A DNA stretch of 64,000 nucleotides from Melaminivora suipulveris. Its GTDB lineage: Bacteria > Pseudomonadota > Gammaproteobacteria > Burkholderiales > Burkholderiaceae_C. The translations under genes and the position numbers were made by a program. Each line of letters begins with the position of its first letter. Position 1 is the first letter of the stretch. The DNA lies in contig NZ_CP027667.1 of assembly GCF_003008575.1 (NCBI RefSeq), positions 2,690,001 to 2,754,000 of the forward strand. Direction: 5' to 3'. The notes under the pieces are model-generated. The model saw only the letters and a list, made by a program, of their open reading frames with translations, ran no database searches and was not told the DNA's origin. Positions 16,756 through 24,753 of this stretch are shown here, in pieces.

Positions 16756-16897
16756 GGCGTTGTGGTGTTGAAATGGCCCTGGCGCAGGCCCGCGCGGGCT
16801 GCGGGGACGCGAGCCGGTCAGGCTACATTCCCGGCAACCGGGCATTCTAGCCAGCGCACCCGCCGCGCCGGCGTCCGCAGCCGAAGGGAGCTCACAG

Positions 16898-17392
16898 ATG
16901 CAGCCAACACGATGGATCAAAAGCGTCGGCGCCGCGGCGCTGGCCCTGCTGGCGCTGGCCGGCTGCGACGAGCAGCGCATCCGCGAGCTGGAGGAGGGCG
17001 TGTCCACCGAGGCGCAGGTGCGCGAGCGCTTCGGCGAGCCCGACCGGATCTGGCCCGAGGACGGCGGCGCGCGCACGCTGGAGTACAACCGCCAGCCGGC
17101 CGGGCGGCGCAACTACATGATCACCATCGGCCCCGACGGGCGCATGAGGGCGCTGCAGCAGGTGCTGGCGCCGCACCACTTCGACAGGATCCAGCCGGGC
17201 ATGCACGAGGACCAGGTGCGCCGCCTGCTGGGCCGGCCGGGCAAACGCGCCACCTACGACCTGAAGCAGCAGACCGAATGGGACTGGTTCTGGAGCGACG
17301 GGACGCGCGAGATGATTTTCACGGTGGTCTTCGACGACGCCGGGCGCGTGATCCGCAGCGGCGGCAACGAGCGACTGCACGAGGGGCCCTGA
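16898..17392 (+). CDS. BamE/SmpA-like outer-membrane lipoprotein
   Basis: A 164-residue lipoprotein. The signal peptide ends LALAGC, placing the acylated Cys at residue 23. Two SmpA/OmlA-type repeats follow: EEGVSTEAQVRERFGEPDRI and IQPGMHEDQVRRLLGRPGK, each followed by short strands. BamE with this fold stabilises the BamABCD machine that inserts outer-membrane barrels, but here the domain occurs twice, so this is a paralogue rather than BamE itself. It is monocistronic and convergent with the ThDP enzyme gene. Function is inferred from fold only. Confidence 0.8.
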   Translation: MQPTRWIKSVGAAALALLALAGCDEQRIRELEEGVSTEAQVRERFGEPDRIWPEDGGARTLEYNRQPAGRRNYMITIGPDGRMRALQQVLAPHHFDRIQPGMHEDQVRRLLGRPGKRATYDLKQQTEWDWFWSDGTREMIFTVVFDDAGRVIRSGGNERLHEGP

Positions 17393-17393
17393 G

Positions 17394-17457
17394 GGTTGTG
17401 CGTTGTGCGTTGGGCGTGAACAGCCGCACAACGCGAAACGCCCCACGCACAACCTCC
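17394..17457. terminator. Inverted repeat between convergent genes, likely bidirectional terminator
   Basis: GGTTGTGCGT on the left and ACGCACAACC on the right are perfect complements around an inner region with partly complementary GTGCGTTG/GCACAACGC. It lies exactly between two convergent stops. No strong T run, so termination is inferred from position and pairing. Confidence 0.5.
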
Positions 17458-17460
17458 CCC

Positions 17461-19119
17461 CTACGGCGCGATGCCCCGCTTGAGGGCCTGCGCCAGCGGC
17501 TTCGGCAGGTGCTTGAGCGAGCCCAGCAGCCGCGGCAATATCCGCAGCTTGAGCCCGCCCAGCGTGGGCGGCACCACGGCCTCGATCAGGTGCGGGCCCG
17601 GCGTGGCAAGCGCGTGCGCCAGCGCCTCGATGAACTCGTCAGTGGTCATGGCGCGCCTGGCGGGCACGCCCATGCCGGCGGCCAGCTGCACGAAATCCAG
17701 CGCCGGCGTGCCGATGTCGAGCTGGCCGTGCGCCTTCTCGCCGGCGCCCACCGCGCCCACGCGCTGCAGCTCGACGTTCAGGATGGCGTAGGAGCGGTTG
17801 TTGAAGATGATGCTGACGACGTCGAGCTTCTCGCGCGCCATGGTCCACAGCGCCTGCAGGGTGTACATGGCCGAGCCGTCGCCTGAGAGCGCCAGCACCT
17901 TGCGATCCGGGCAGGCGATGGCCGCGCCCACGGCGCAGGGCAGGGCCTGGCCGATGGCGCCGCCCGTCAGCGTGAGCACGTCATGGCGCGGGCTGCCGGC
18001 GGTGAACATGGGCAGCATGATGCCGCTGGTCTGCGCCTCGTCCATGAGAACAGCCCGCTCGGGCAGCAGGTGGCCGATGGCCTTGCAGACCTTGTCGGCG
18101 GTGAACTTGCCTTGCGGGCGCTCGGGGCGCTTCGGACTTTGCAGCAGCGCCGGCGTGGCCTGCGCGCCGGTGGCGTCCAGCAGGCGCTGGATGCTGGCGG
18201 CCACGTCCTCATGCGGCGCGGCCAGGGTGTGCAGCTGGCAGCCGCGCGGCAGCAGGTCGCTTTCCTTGCCCGGATAGGCAAAGAACGACACGGGCGATTT
18301 GGCATCGACCAGGATCAGGTGCGAAAGGCCCGACAGCTGCACCGAGGCCAGCTCGGCCAGATAGGCGATGCGCTCCACGTGCGGCAGGCCGGCGCCGCGC
18401 TCCATGCGCGTGGGAAAGACCTCGGCGAACAGGCGCGCTCCCGTGTGCTGGGCGATGCGCGAGAGGTTTTGCAGGGTGCCACCCTGCAGCGCGCGGCCGC
18501 CCAGCAGCAGGGCGGTCTTCTTGCCGCTTGTGGCCAGCGCGCGGGCGATCTCCTGCACGCGCGCCTCGTCGGCTGCCGGAGCAGGCGGCAGCGGCGGGCA
18601 GGCTTGCGGCACGCCGCCCTCGCCCCAGGACACGTCGGCCGGCAGGATCAGCGTGGCCACGCTGCCGGGCGGGCCCATGCAGGCAGTGAGCGCCTCGGCG
18701 GCGTCGCGGCACAGCTCGGCCGTGCTCATGCTGGTGCGCACGAAGCCGGGCGAGACGTTGCGCGCCACGGTTTCGATGTCGGACTGCAGCTGCGCGTCGT
18801 AGCGCATGTGGTGCGTGGCGTGGTCGCCGACGATGTTCAGCACCGGCACCTTGCCCTTCCTCGCGTTGTGCAGGTTGGCCAGGCCGTTGCCCAGGCCGCA
18901 GCCCAGATGCAAGAGCGTGGCGGCGGGCTTGCCGGCCATGCGCGCGTAGCCGTCGGCCGCGCCGGTGGCCACGCCCTCGAACAGCGCCAGCACGGCGCGC
19001 ATGCGCGGCTCGGTATCGAGCGCGGCGACGAAGTGCATCTCGCTGGTGCCGGGGTTGGTGAAGCAGACTTCGACGCCGGCATCGGCCAGGGTCTTGATCA
19101 GGGCTTGCGCGCCGTTCAT
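17461..19119 (-). CDS. Thiamine-diphosphate enzyme, acetolactate synthase-like
   Basis: A 552-residue ThDP-dependent enzyme. The cofactor Glu is E48 in LALFEGVATGAADGYARM; LLHLGCGLGNGLANLHNA follows; the ThDP/Mg motif runs from GDGSAMYTLQ to IIFNNRSYAIL. It resembles 'acetolactate synthase' proteins related to benzoylformate decarboxylase rather than IlvB: no regulatory subunit gene is adjacent and the His in LLHLG lies where benzoylformate decarboxylase has its active-site His70. The neighbouring FMN 2-hydroxyacid dehydrogenase would make the 2-ketoacid substrate for decarboxylation. Exact substrate unknown. Starts at ATG 19119. Confidence 0.85.
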   Translation of the reverse strand: MNGAQALIKTLADAGVEVCFTNPGTSEMHFVAALDTEPRMRAVLALFEGVATGAADGYARMAGKPAATLLHLGCGLGNGLANLHNARKGKVPVLNIVGDHATHHMRYDAQLQSDIETVARNVSPGFVRTSMSTAELCRDAAEALTACMGPPGSVATLILPADVSWGEGGVPQACPPLPPAPAADEARVQEIARALATSGKKTALLLGGRALQGGTLQNLSRIAQHTGARLFAEVFPTRMERGAGLPHVERIAYLAELASVQLSGLSHLILVDAKSPVSFFAYPGKESDLLPRGCQLHTLAAPHEDVAASIQRLLDATGAQATPALLQSPKRPERPQGKFTADKVCKAIGHLLPERAVLMDEAQTSGIMLPMFTAGSPRHDVLTLTGGAIGQALPCAVGAAIACPDRKVLALSGDGSAMYTLQALWTMAREKLDVVSIIFNNRSYAILNVELQRVGAVGAGEKAHGQLDIGTPALDFVQLAAGMGVPARRAMTTDEFIEALAHALATPGPHLIEAVVPPTLGGLKLRILPRLLGSLKHLPKPLAQALKRGIAP

Positions 19120-19151
19120 GGCAGGTCCTCTCGATTACCCAAACTAATTTT

Positions 19152-19212
19152 GCTACGAAAATAATAGCAAACTCTCATTGATTTACGCCGACTGAAGGCC
19201 GTTTTTGCTCAT
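19152..19212 (+). repeat. Dispersed intergenic repeat, copy 4
   Basis: GCTACGAAAATAATAGCAAA, then ATTTACGCCGACTGAAGGCC and GTTTTTGCTCATA. It separates the ThDP gene from the FMN dehydrogenase gene and encodes that dehydrogenase's last codons on the other strand. Confidence 0.8.
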
Positions 19213-20392
19213 AATCAGGCTCCAGCTGGCCGCTGCCGACGTCCTGCACGCGCGTGCAGCCGGTCAGCATCATGGCCAGGCGCAGCTCGCGCTGCCAGGA
19301 GGCGAGCAGCTCGCGCACGGCGCCCTCGCCGCCACCGGCCAGCGCCCAGATCCAGGCGCGCCCGATCAGCACGCCGCGCGCGCCCAGGGCCAGGGCCTTG
19401 AAGACATCCGTGCCGCTTCTCACACCGCCGTCGAGCAGCACCTCGGTGCGCCCGCCCACGGCCTGCGCGATGGCCGGCAGCGCGGAGATGGTCGAGGCCA
19501 CGCCGTCGAGCTGGCGCCCGCCGTGGTTGGATACGACGATGCCGTCGGCGCCACAGTCCACCGAGGCGCGTGCGTCGTGCGCGTCCAGGATGCCCTTGAG
19601 CAGCAGGCGGCCGCGCCAGTGCTCGCGCAGCCAGGCGATGTCGCTCCAGGTCACGCTGGGGTCGAACTGCGCGTCCACCCAGGCCTTGAAGGCGTTCAGG
19701 TCGCGCCCGCCGGGCACCTGGTCGCTCAGGCAGCCGAAGGTGAGCGGCTTGCCGCGCAGCGCCACGTCCCAGATCCACCCTGGGTGCGCCAGCAGCTGCA
19801 TGGCGCGCAGCAGGCCGGCGCGCGTGCCGGCATGCGCCATGCCGTTGCGCACGTCGCGCTGGCGCATGCCGGTGGCCGGCAGGTCGACGGTGAAGACCAG
19901 CGTGCGGCAGCAGTGGTGCCAGGCCTTGTCCAGCAGGGCACGCACGGCGCCCCGGTCGCGCAGCATGTACAGCTGGAACCATGGCGGTGGGCTGCCCGCG
20001 GGCGCGGCGGCGCATACTTCATCAAGCGCGCAGATACCCACGGTGGACAGGGTGAACGGCACACCGGCGGCACTGGCTGCGCGCATGGCCTGTGCCTCGC
20101 CGCGGCGCGCCATCATTCCCGCCAGGCCCACCGGGGCCAGGGCCAGCGGCAGGGCGCAATCCTGGCCGGCCAGCTGGGTGCGCGTATCCACCGCGCTGAC
20201 GTCGACCAGCACGCGCTGGCGCACGCGGATGCGGTTGAAATCCTGCACGTTGGCGGCCAGAGTGCATTCGCCCCCGGCGCCGCCATCCAGATAGTCGAAC
20301 AGGAAACGTGGCAGACGGCGGCGCGCGCGGGCCTGCCAGTCGGCAGCCGTGGCCGGGTAGCGCAGCAGGCCGGATGATTCTTCAGGCCGCAT
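19175..20392 (-). CDS. FMN-dependent 2-hydroxyacid dehydrogenase/oxidase
   Basis: A 405-residue member of the lactate dehydrogenase (LldD)/glycolate oxidase/mandelate dehydrogenase family, oxidising a 2-hydroxyacid to a 2-ketoacid. Visible are the opening RLPRFLFDYLDGGAGGE, LPLALAPVGLAGMM for FMN, the catalytic His/Arg loop SNHGGRQLDG and the phosphate-binding LLDGGVRSGTDVFKALALGA. The start overlaps the end of the BASS transporter gene by 11 bases, implying translational coupling. The last eleven residues (EQKRPSVGVNQ) are encoded by a dispersed repeat, so the natural C terminus has probably been replaced. Substrate not determinable; mandelate- or lactate-like acids are candidates. Confidence 0.9.
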   Translation of the reverse strand: MRPEESSGLLRYPATAADWQARARRRLPRFLFDYLDGGAGGECTLAANVQDFNRIRVRQRVLVDVSAVDTRTQLAGQDCALPLALAPVGLAGMMARRGEAQAMRAASAAGVPFTLSTVGICALDEVCAAAPAGSPPPWFQLYMLRDRGAVRALLDKAWHHCCRTLVFTVDLPATGMRQRDVRNGMAHAGTRAGLLRAMQLLAHPGWIWDVALRGKPLTFGCLSDQVPGGRDLNAFKAWVDAQFDPSVTWSDIAWLREHWRGRLLLKGILDAHDARASVDCGADGIVVSNHGGRQLDGVASTISALPAIAQAVGGRTEVLLDGGVRSGTDVFKALALGARGVLIGRAWIWALAGGGEGAVRELLASWQRELRLAMMLTGCTRVQDVGSGQLEPDYEQKRPSVGVNQ

Positions 20393-21272
20393 GGGCGACC
20401 TCCGGCGCGCTGACGCGGCCCAGGCGCCGCATCAGCAGCGCAAACACCAGCCCGCCGGCATACATCAGCACGCCGTACACCGCGCCAGGGATGGCCATCG
20501 CGTCCTCCTTGAGCACGCTGCTGGCAATCACCAGCGCCAGCGCAGCGTTTTGCACGGCCGTCTCTATGCCCAGCGTGACCGATTGCCGGTACGGCAGCCG
20601 CGCAGCCCAGGCCATGGCAAAGCCCAGCGCCAGCATGCTCAGGTTCAGCACCAGCGCAAAAGGCGCCAGGGTGTTGAAGTTGGCCACCAGCAGCGCCCAG
20701 TTCTTGACCACGGCCAGCAGCACGATGAGCACGAACAGCACCGTGGCGATGCGCGTGGCGCGCGGCTCAAAACGCAGCGCCCAGGCCGGGCGCTGGCGGC
20801 GCGCCCACATGCCCAGGGCCACCGGCAGCCCCAGCACCAGCGCGACCTGGCCCATCATCAGCCCCACCGGCACGTTCACCGCGCGCGAGGCGCCGAGAAA
20901 ATGCGTCAGCGACCAGGTCACGACCAGCGGCAGCGTGAAGATGGTCAGCACGCTGGCCACGGCGGTGAAGCTCAGCGCCAGCGCCACGTCGCCGCGCGCG
21001 AGATAGGTCAGCAGGTTGGAGGTGCTGCCCGTCGGGCAGGCCGCGAGGATCATGAAGCCCACGGCGAACACGCCGGCCGTGCCCGTCAGCTTGAGCAGGA
21101 AGTAGCACGCCAGCGGCAGCAGCACGAAGTGGCACACCATGCCCACCAGCAGCGCGCGCGGCTGCGTCAGGATGCGCCGGAAATCCTGCGGCGTCAGGCC
21201 CAGGCCGAGCGAGAACATGATGAAAGCCAGGATGAGCGGCAAAAGCACGCCTGAAACAATATCGCCCTGCAT
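20382..21272 (-). CDS. Bile acid:sodium symporter (BASS) family transporter
   Basis: A 296-residue inner-membrane carrier with nine to ten hydrophobic helices. The family's core motif is clear: LAACPTGSTSNLLTYLARGD in the first repeat and IETAVQNAALALVIASSVL in the second, which line the sodium and substrate sites. BASS proteins import organic anions such as bile acids, pantoate or 2-ketoacids with Na+. Its gene lies between the KsdD-like flavoprotein gene (51 bases upstream) and the FMN dehydrogenase gene, overlapping the latter, so it likely imports that operon's substrate. The start is the ATG at 21272. Confidence 0.9.
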   Translation of the reverse strand: MQGDIVSGVLLPLILAFIMFSLGLGLTPQDFRRILTQPRALLVGMVCHFVLLPLACYFLLKLTGTAGVFAVGFMILAACPTGSTSNLLTYLARGDVALALSFTAVASVLTIFTLPLVVTWSLTHFLGASRAVNVPVGLMMGQVALVLGLPVALGMWARRQRPAWALRFEPRATRIATVLFVLIVLLAVVKNWALLVANFNTLAPFALVLNLSMLALGFAMAWAARLPYRQSVTLGIETAVQNAALALVIASSVLKEDAMAIPGAVYGVLMYAGGLVFALLMRRLGRVSAPEVAHAA

Positions 21273-21323
21273 GGTGCCGTCTCCTTCTTGGTTGCGGTTG
21301 CCGTGTCCCGTCGCGCGCGGCCG

Positions 21324-22946
21324 TCAGCCGCCTGCGGCGATGCTGGCCGCCGCGGCTTGGGCCGTCAGGATGCAGCCGGGCAGGAAGGTTCCCTCCAGCG
21401 AGCGCCGCCCACTGGCCCCACCGCCGCCAAAGCCCGCCGCCTCGCCCACGGCGTACAGCCCGGCGATGGGCGCACCTGCGGCGTTCAGCACGCGGCTTTG
21501 CAGATCGGTGGCCAGGCCGCCCAGGCTCTTGCGCGTGATGAGCTGCATGTGGATGGCGATGAAGGGGCCGGCGCCCTTGGCCTGCAGTGGCGCCGGCGCG
21601 CAGGTGCGCAGCTTGTCCGGGCCCCACTGGCGGGCGTGCAGGATGCGGCGGATCTGGTCGTCGTTGTGCAGCTTGAGCGTGCCGCCGGCGGCGAAGTTGG
21701 CGTCGAAGGTATCGGCCGTGGCCTGCAGCGTCTCGGGCCGCACATGCTGGCCACCCGTCAGTGCATTCATCTTCGCCGCCAGGCCGGCCAGGGTGTCATC
21801 CACCAGAAAGTGCGGGCTCTCGGCCTGCATCTGGCGCACCAGGCGGTGGTTGCCCAGCAGGGTTTCCTTGACGAACAGTGGAAACTGCATGTCGCGGATG
21901 CGCTGGTTGTGCTCGGCGCCGGAAATCGCGAATTCCTTGGCGGCGATCAGCCAGTTCAGCAGGTGCCAGGTCCAGGGCTGCTCCTGCTGCGCGACGCGCT
22001 GGCACAGCCAGTAGGTATCGAAGCCCGTGACCAGCGGCTCGGGCCCGATGCGCTCGCCGCGGTGATTCAGCCACAGCGCCGACTTGCATGGGATCGCCGA
22101 CAGACCATGGCCGTCGAAGTGCGGCTGCGGGTGGGGAAAGCCGGCGGCGTAGTTCCACATCTCGCCGGCGTTGCGGATGCTGGCGCCTAGCCCGGCAGCG
22201 GCGGCGTGGTGCAGAGCGCCATCGGCAAAGGGGTGCGCGCCGTTGAGCATGGTGCGCGGCAGGGGCCGCCCCTGCGGCCAGTTGGCGCGCGTTTGCTCAT
22301 GGCCGCCGTTGATGCCGCCCGTGGCCAGCACCACCACGTCGGCGCGCAGGCGCACTGCGCCGCCGCCGGCTTCGTCGATGGCCACGGCGCCCCGGATGCG
22401 CCCGCCCTCGTGGTCCAGCTGCGTGACGCGGTGGCGGTGCAGGATCGTCAGGCGCCCGCCGCCGCCGGCCTCCCGCAGCAGCTCGATCATGCGCTGCGTG
22501 AGCCGCCGTGAGGTGCCCCAGACGATGTGGTAGCGCGGCAGGCTGTTGCCGTCGCCGAAGCGCCCGCGCTCGACCCAATTGACGGCCGGCATGAACTTCA
22601 GGCCGTATGCCAGCAGCCAGTCGTAGACCTGCGCGCGCGAATGCTCGACGTAGTGGCGCGCCCAGGGCAGGGCGTGCGGGTTGTCCAGGTGGTCCAGCTC
22701 ACCGAAGCGCAGCCAGTCGGCCAGGGCGCGCTCGGGGCTGTCGGGGATTTTCATCTTGGCCTGCAGCGGCGTGCCGACCAGCGCCATGCCGCCGAAGGCC
22801 CACAGCGCCAGACCGCCCAGGCGCTCGGGCGTATCGCGGTCGACCAGCGCCACGCGCTGTCCAGCACACACGCACTGCAGGGCGGTGACGATGCCGGCCA
22901 GTCCGCCACCGACGACCAGCACGTCCGATTGCACGGTGGAATCCAT
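21324..22946 (-). CDS. FAD-binding dehydrogenase, 3-ketosteroid dehydrogenase-like
   Basis: A 540-residue flavoprotein. The FAD loop VLVVGGGLAGIVTALQC is at residues 9-25, the RLGGLALWAFGGM segment follows, and VVVLATGGINGG and GLYAVGEAAGFGGGGASGRR close the FAD site. It belongs to the fumarate reductase/KsdD superfamily, the subgroup usually annotated 'putative FAD-binding dehydrogenase', whose substrates are unproven. The ATG at 22946 has GGGAGA upstream. It heads a minus-strand operon with a BASS transporter, an FMN dehydrogenase and perhaps the ThDP enzyme, and is divergent from an AraC-type regulator. Reaction likely is dehydrogenation of a ketone or acid; steroid activity is only a possibility. 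Confidence 0.85.
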   Translation of the reverse strand: MDSTVQSDVLVVGGGLAGIVTALQCVCAGQRVALVDRDTPERLGGLALWAFGGMALVGTPLQAKMKIPDSPERALADWLRFGELDHLDNPHALPWARHYVEHSRAQVYDWLLAYGLKFMPAVNWVERGRFGDGNSLPRYHIVWGTSRRLTQRMIELLREAGGGGRLTILHRHRVTQLDHEGGRIRGAVAIDEAGGGAVRLRADVVVLATGGINGGHEQTRANWPQGRPLPRTMLNGAHPFADGALHHAAAAGLGASIRNAGEMWNYAAGFPHPQPHFDGHGLSAIPCKSALWLNHRGERIGPEPLVTGFDTYWLCQRVAQQEQPWTWHLLNWLIAAKEFAISGAEHNQRIRDMQFPLFVKETLLGNHRLVRQMQAESPHFLVDDTLAGLAAKMNALTGGQHVRPETLQATADTFDANFAAGGTLKLHNDDQIRRILHARQWGPDKLRTCAPAPLQAKGAGPFIAIHMQLITRKSLGGLATDLQSRVLNAAGAPIAGLYAVGEAAGFGGGGASGRRSLEGTFLPGCILTAQAAAASIAAGG

Positions 22947-23058
22947 GAGTCGCGTCTCCCGTTGTTGTTGCGTTCGGCGCAGCCGACGCGGCCCCGATGC
23001 GTGGGCGCCAGCGTACGGCCTATCATCGCGGCGCGGTTGACTTTGGAGGACAAGCGCG

Positions 23059-24090
23059 TTGACTTTGCAGGCCACGGTTTCCATGAACTGGGTGGACACG
23101 GTGCTGACCGCCGCCGAGCGCCAGGGCGTGCCGCGCGCCGCGCTGCTGGCGCATGCCGGCATCACCGAGGACGAGCTGGCGCGCGAGCGCTGGCCCATCG
23201 ACCACATCACCCGCCTGTGGCGCGCCGCGGCGCTGGCGACGCAGGACGCGGGCTTTGGCCTGAAGGCGGGGCAGCGCGTGGGGCCGCACAGCTTCGAGGC
23301 CATCAGCCGCCTGCTGGCGTCCTCGCCCACGTTGCGCCAGGCGATCGCCGCGGTGCAGCGCTACCAGCGCCTGATCAGCGACGGCGGGCGTTTTCAAGCG
23401 GTGGCCGGGGCCGAGGCGAGCTGGCTGGTCTACCACCCGCGCCAGGGCAGCCTGGCCTTCAGCCCGCACCAGATCGAGGCGGTGCTGGCGGCGGTGGTCA
23501 CCTTCGCCGGCTGGGTGCGCGCTGCGCCCGTGCGGCCCCTGGCGGTGCAGTTCAGCCAGCCGCGCCTGGGCCCGGTGGGGGGCTATCGCGTGGCGTTTGG
23601 TTGTGCGGTGCGTTTCGAGCAGGCCTTCAGCGGCGTGCTGCTGGACAACGCCGTGCTGGACGCTCCGCTGCCGCAGGCCAACGCCCGCGCCCAACGCTTG
23701 CACGGCCGCGACGCGGCGGCGCGCCTGGCGGCGTTGAGCCGCGGCAGCGCCCTGGCCCGCGAGCTGCGCGCCTGGCTGGCTGGCGAGCTGCAAGCGGGGC
23801 AGCTGCCCACGCGCGCCCACGCGGCGCAGATGCTGCTGATCAGTGAGCGCACGCTGGCGCGGCGCATGCAGGCCGAGGGGCTGCACTTTTCCGCGCTGCT
23901 GGACGAGGTGCGGCAAGGCATTGCGCTGGCCGCCGTCGCAGACACCGACAGGAGTCTGGCGGAAATCGGCCAGGCCCTGGGTTATGCCGAGCCCAGCGTG
24001 TTCTGGCGCGCGTTTCGGCGCTGGACGGGGGTGACGCCGGCGCAGTGGCGCGGGCGGGCGAGGCGGCCGACGCACGTCGAGCACCGCTGA
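23059..24090 (+). CDS. AraC-family transcriptional regulator
   Basis: A 343-residue regulator. The N-terminal half (~1-220) matches the arabinose-binding-like sensor of OruR/ArgR-type AraC proteins (LLAHAGITEDEL, FEAISRLLASSPTLRQAI); the C terminus (~245-335) is the double helix-turn-helix, with TRAHAAQMLLISERTLARRM and IGQALGYAEPSVFWRAFRRW. The start is a TTG at 23059 with TTGGAGGA nine bases upstream; an ATG at 23083 (MNWVDTVL) is an alternative. It is divergent from the KsdD-like operon by 112 bases, the classic placement for its regulator, so it probably activates that operon in response to the imported substrate. Confidence 0.9.
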   Translation: MTLQATVSMNWVDTVLTAAERQGVPRAALLAHAGITEDELARERWPIDHITRLWRAAALATQDAGFGLKAGQRVGPHSFEAISRLLASSPTLRQAIAAVQRYQRLISDGGRFQAVAGAEASWLVYHPRQGSLAFSPHQIEAVLAAVVTFAGWVRAAPVRPLAVQFSQPRLGPVGGYRVAFGCAVRFEQAFSGVLLDNAVLDAPLPQANARAQRLHGRDAAARLAALSRGSALARELRAWLAGELQAGQLPTRAHAAQMLLISERTLARRMQAEGLHFSALLDEVRQGIALAAVADTDRSLAEIGQALGYAEPSVFWRAFRRWTGVTPAQWRGRARRPTHVEHR

Positions 24091-24105
24091 CGGGCGTTGT
24101 CTGGG

Positions 24106-24753
24106 CTATCTCCGCTCCGCGCCGTGCCCCAGGCGCCCGAGTTTGTGCGCCAGCTCGATGGCCGACTCGGCGCCCAGTTTCTCGAAGATGTTGGCACGGT
24201 GAAACTCCACCGTGCGCGCGGTGATGCCCAGGCGCTCGGCGATGTTCTTGTTGTAGTGCCCGCGGATCAGCTCATCGAGCACCTCGCGCTCGCGCGGGCT
24301 CAAAGACGCCAGCGCCTGGCGCAGGCGCTGGTCTTCGCGCTCGGCGTCGGTCTGTGCCAGGGCGGCATGCATGGCCTGCTCGACGCGGTCGACCAGCATG
24401 TTGTCCTGAAAAGGCTTTTCCAGGAAATCCCAGGCGCCGTTCTTGACAGCTTCCACGGCGGTGCCGACGTCGCCGTGCCCGGTCAGGAACAGCACCGGCC
24501 AGGGGCAGCCCAGGCTTTTCAGCTGCTCGAAGGTCACCGGGCCGGACAGCGGCTGCATGCGCACGTCCAGCAGCACCACCGCCAAGCCCCAGTCGCCGCG
24601 CAGCTTGCGCGCCGCGGCCAGCAGCGCGTCACCGCCGGCCCAGGTGCGCGCCTGCCAGCCGCGCGAGTCGAACAGCCAGGCCAGGCCGTCGCGCACGTCG
24701 GCGTCGTCATCGACGATGTGGATGTCCACGTCGCGCAGGATTTTGTGGGTCAT
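24106..24753 (-). CDS. FixJ/DctR-type response regulator
   Basis: A 215-residue two-domain regulator. The receiver has the acidic DDD in IHIVDDDADVRD, the phospho-acceptor Asp in VVLLDVRMQPLSGP and Lys in FLEKPF. The C-terminal LuxR-type helix-turn-helix reads LSPREREVLDELIRGHYNKN then GITARTVEFHRANIFEKLG. This is the FixJ/TtrR/DctR layout. The ATG at 24753 overlaps the kinase stop by four bases (ATGA), so both are made from one mRNA. With the divergent TRAP genes it most likely controls dicarboxylate uptake; palindromes at 27903-27931 are candidate sites. Confidence 0.92.
   Translation of the reverse strand: MTHKILRDVDIHIVDDDADVRDGLAWLFDSRGWQARTWAGGDALLAAARKLRGDWGLAVVLLDVRMQPLSGPVTFEQLKSLGCPWPVLFLTGHGDVGTAVEAVKNGAWDFLEKPFQDNMLVDRVEQAMHAALAQTDAEREDQRLRQALASLSPREREVLDELIRGHYNKNIAERLGITARTVEFHRANIFEKLGAESAIELAHKLGRLGHGAERR

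Noticed and set aside
17461..19119. Acetolactate synthase for branched-chain amino acids (ilvB).
   Set aside because: No ilvH-type small subunit or ilvC next to it, and the N-terminal sequence differs from IlvB.
17461..20392. Naming the FMN and ThDP genes as mandelate dehydrogenase and benzoylformate decarboxylase.
   Set aside because: Family resemblance only; the ThDP protein is closer to the 'acetolactate synthase-like' group and no mandelate racemase or benzaldehyde dehydrogenase is adjacent.
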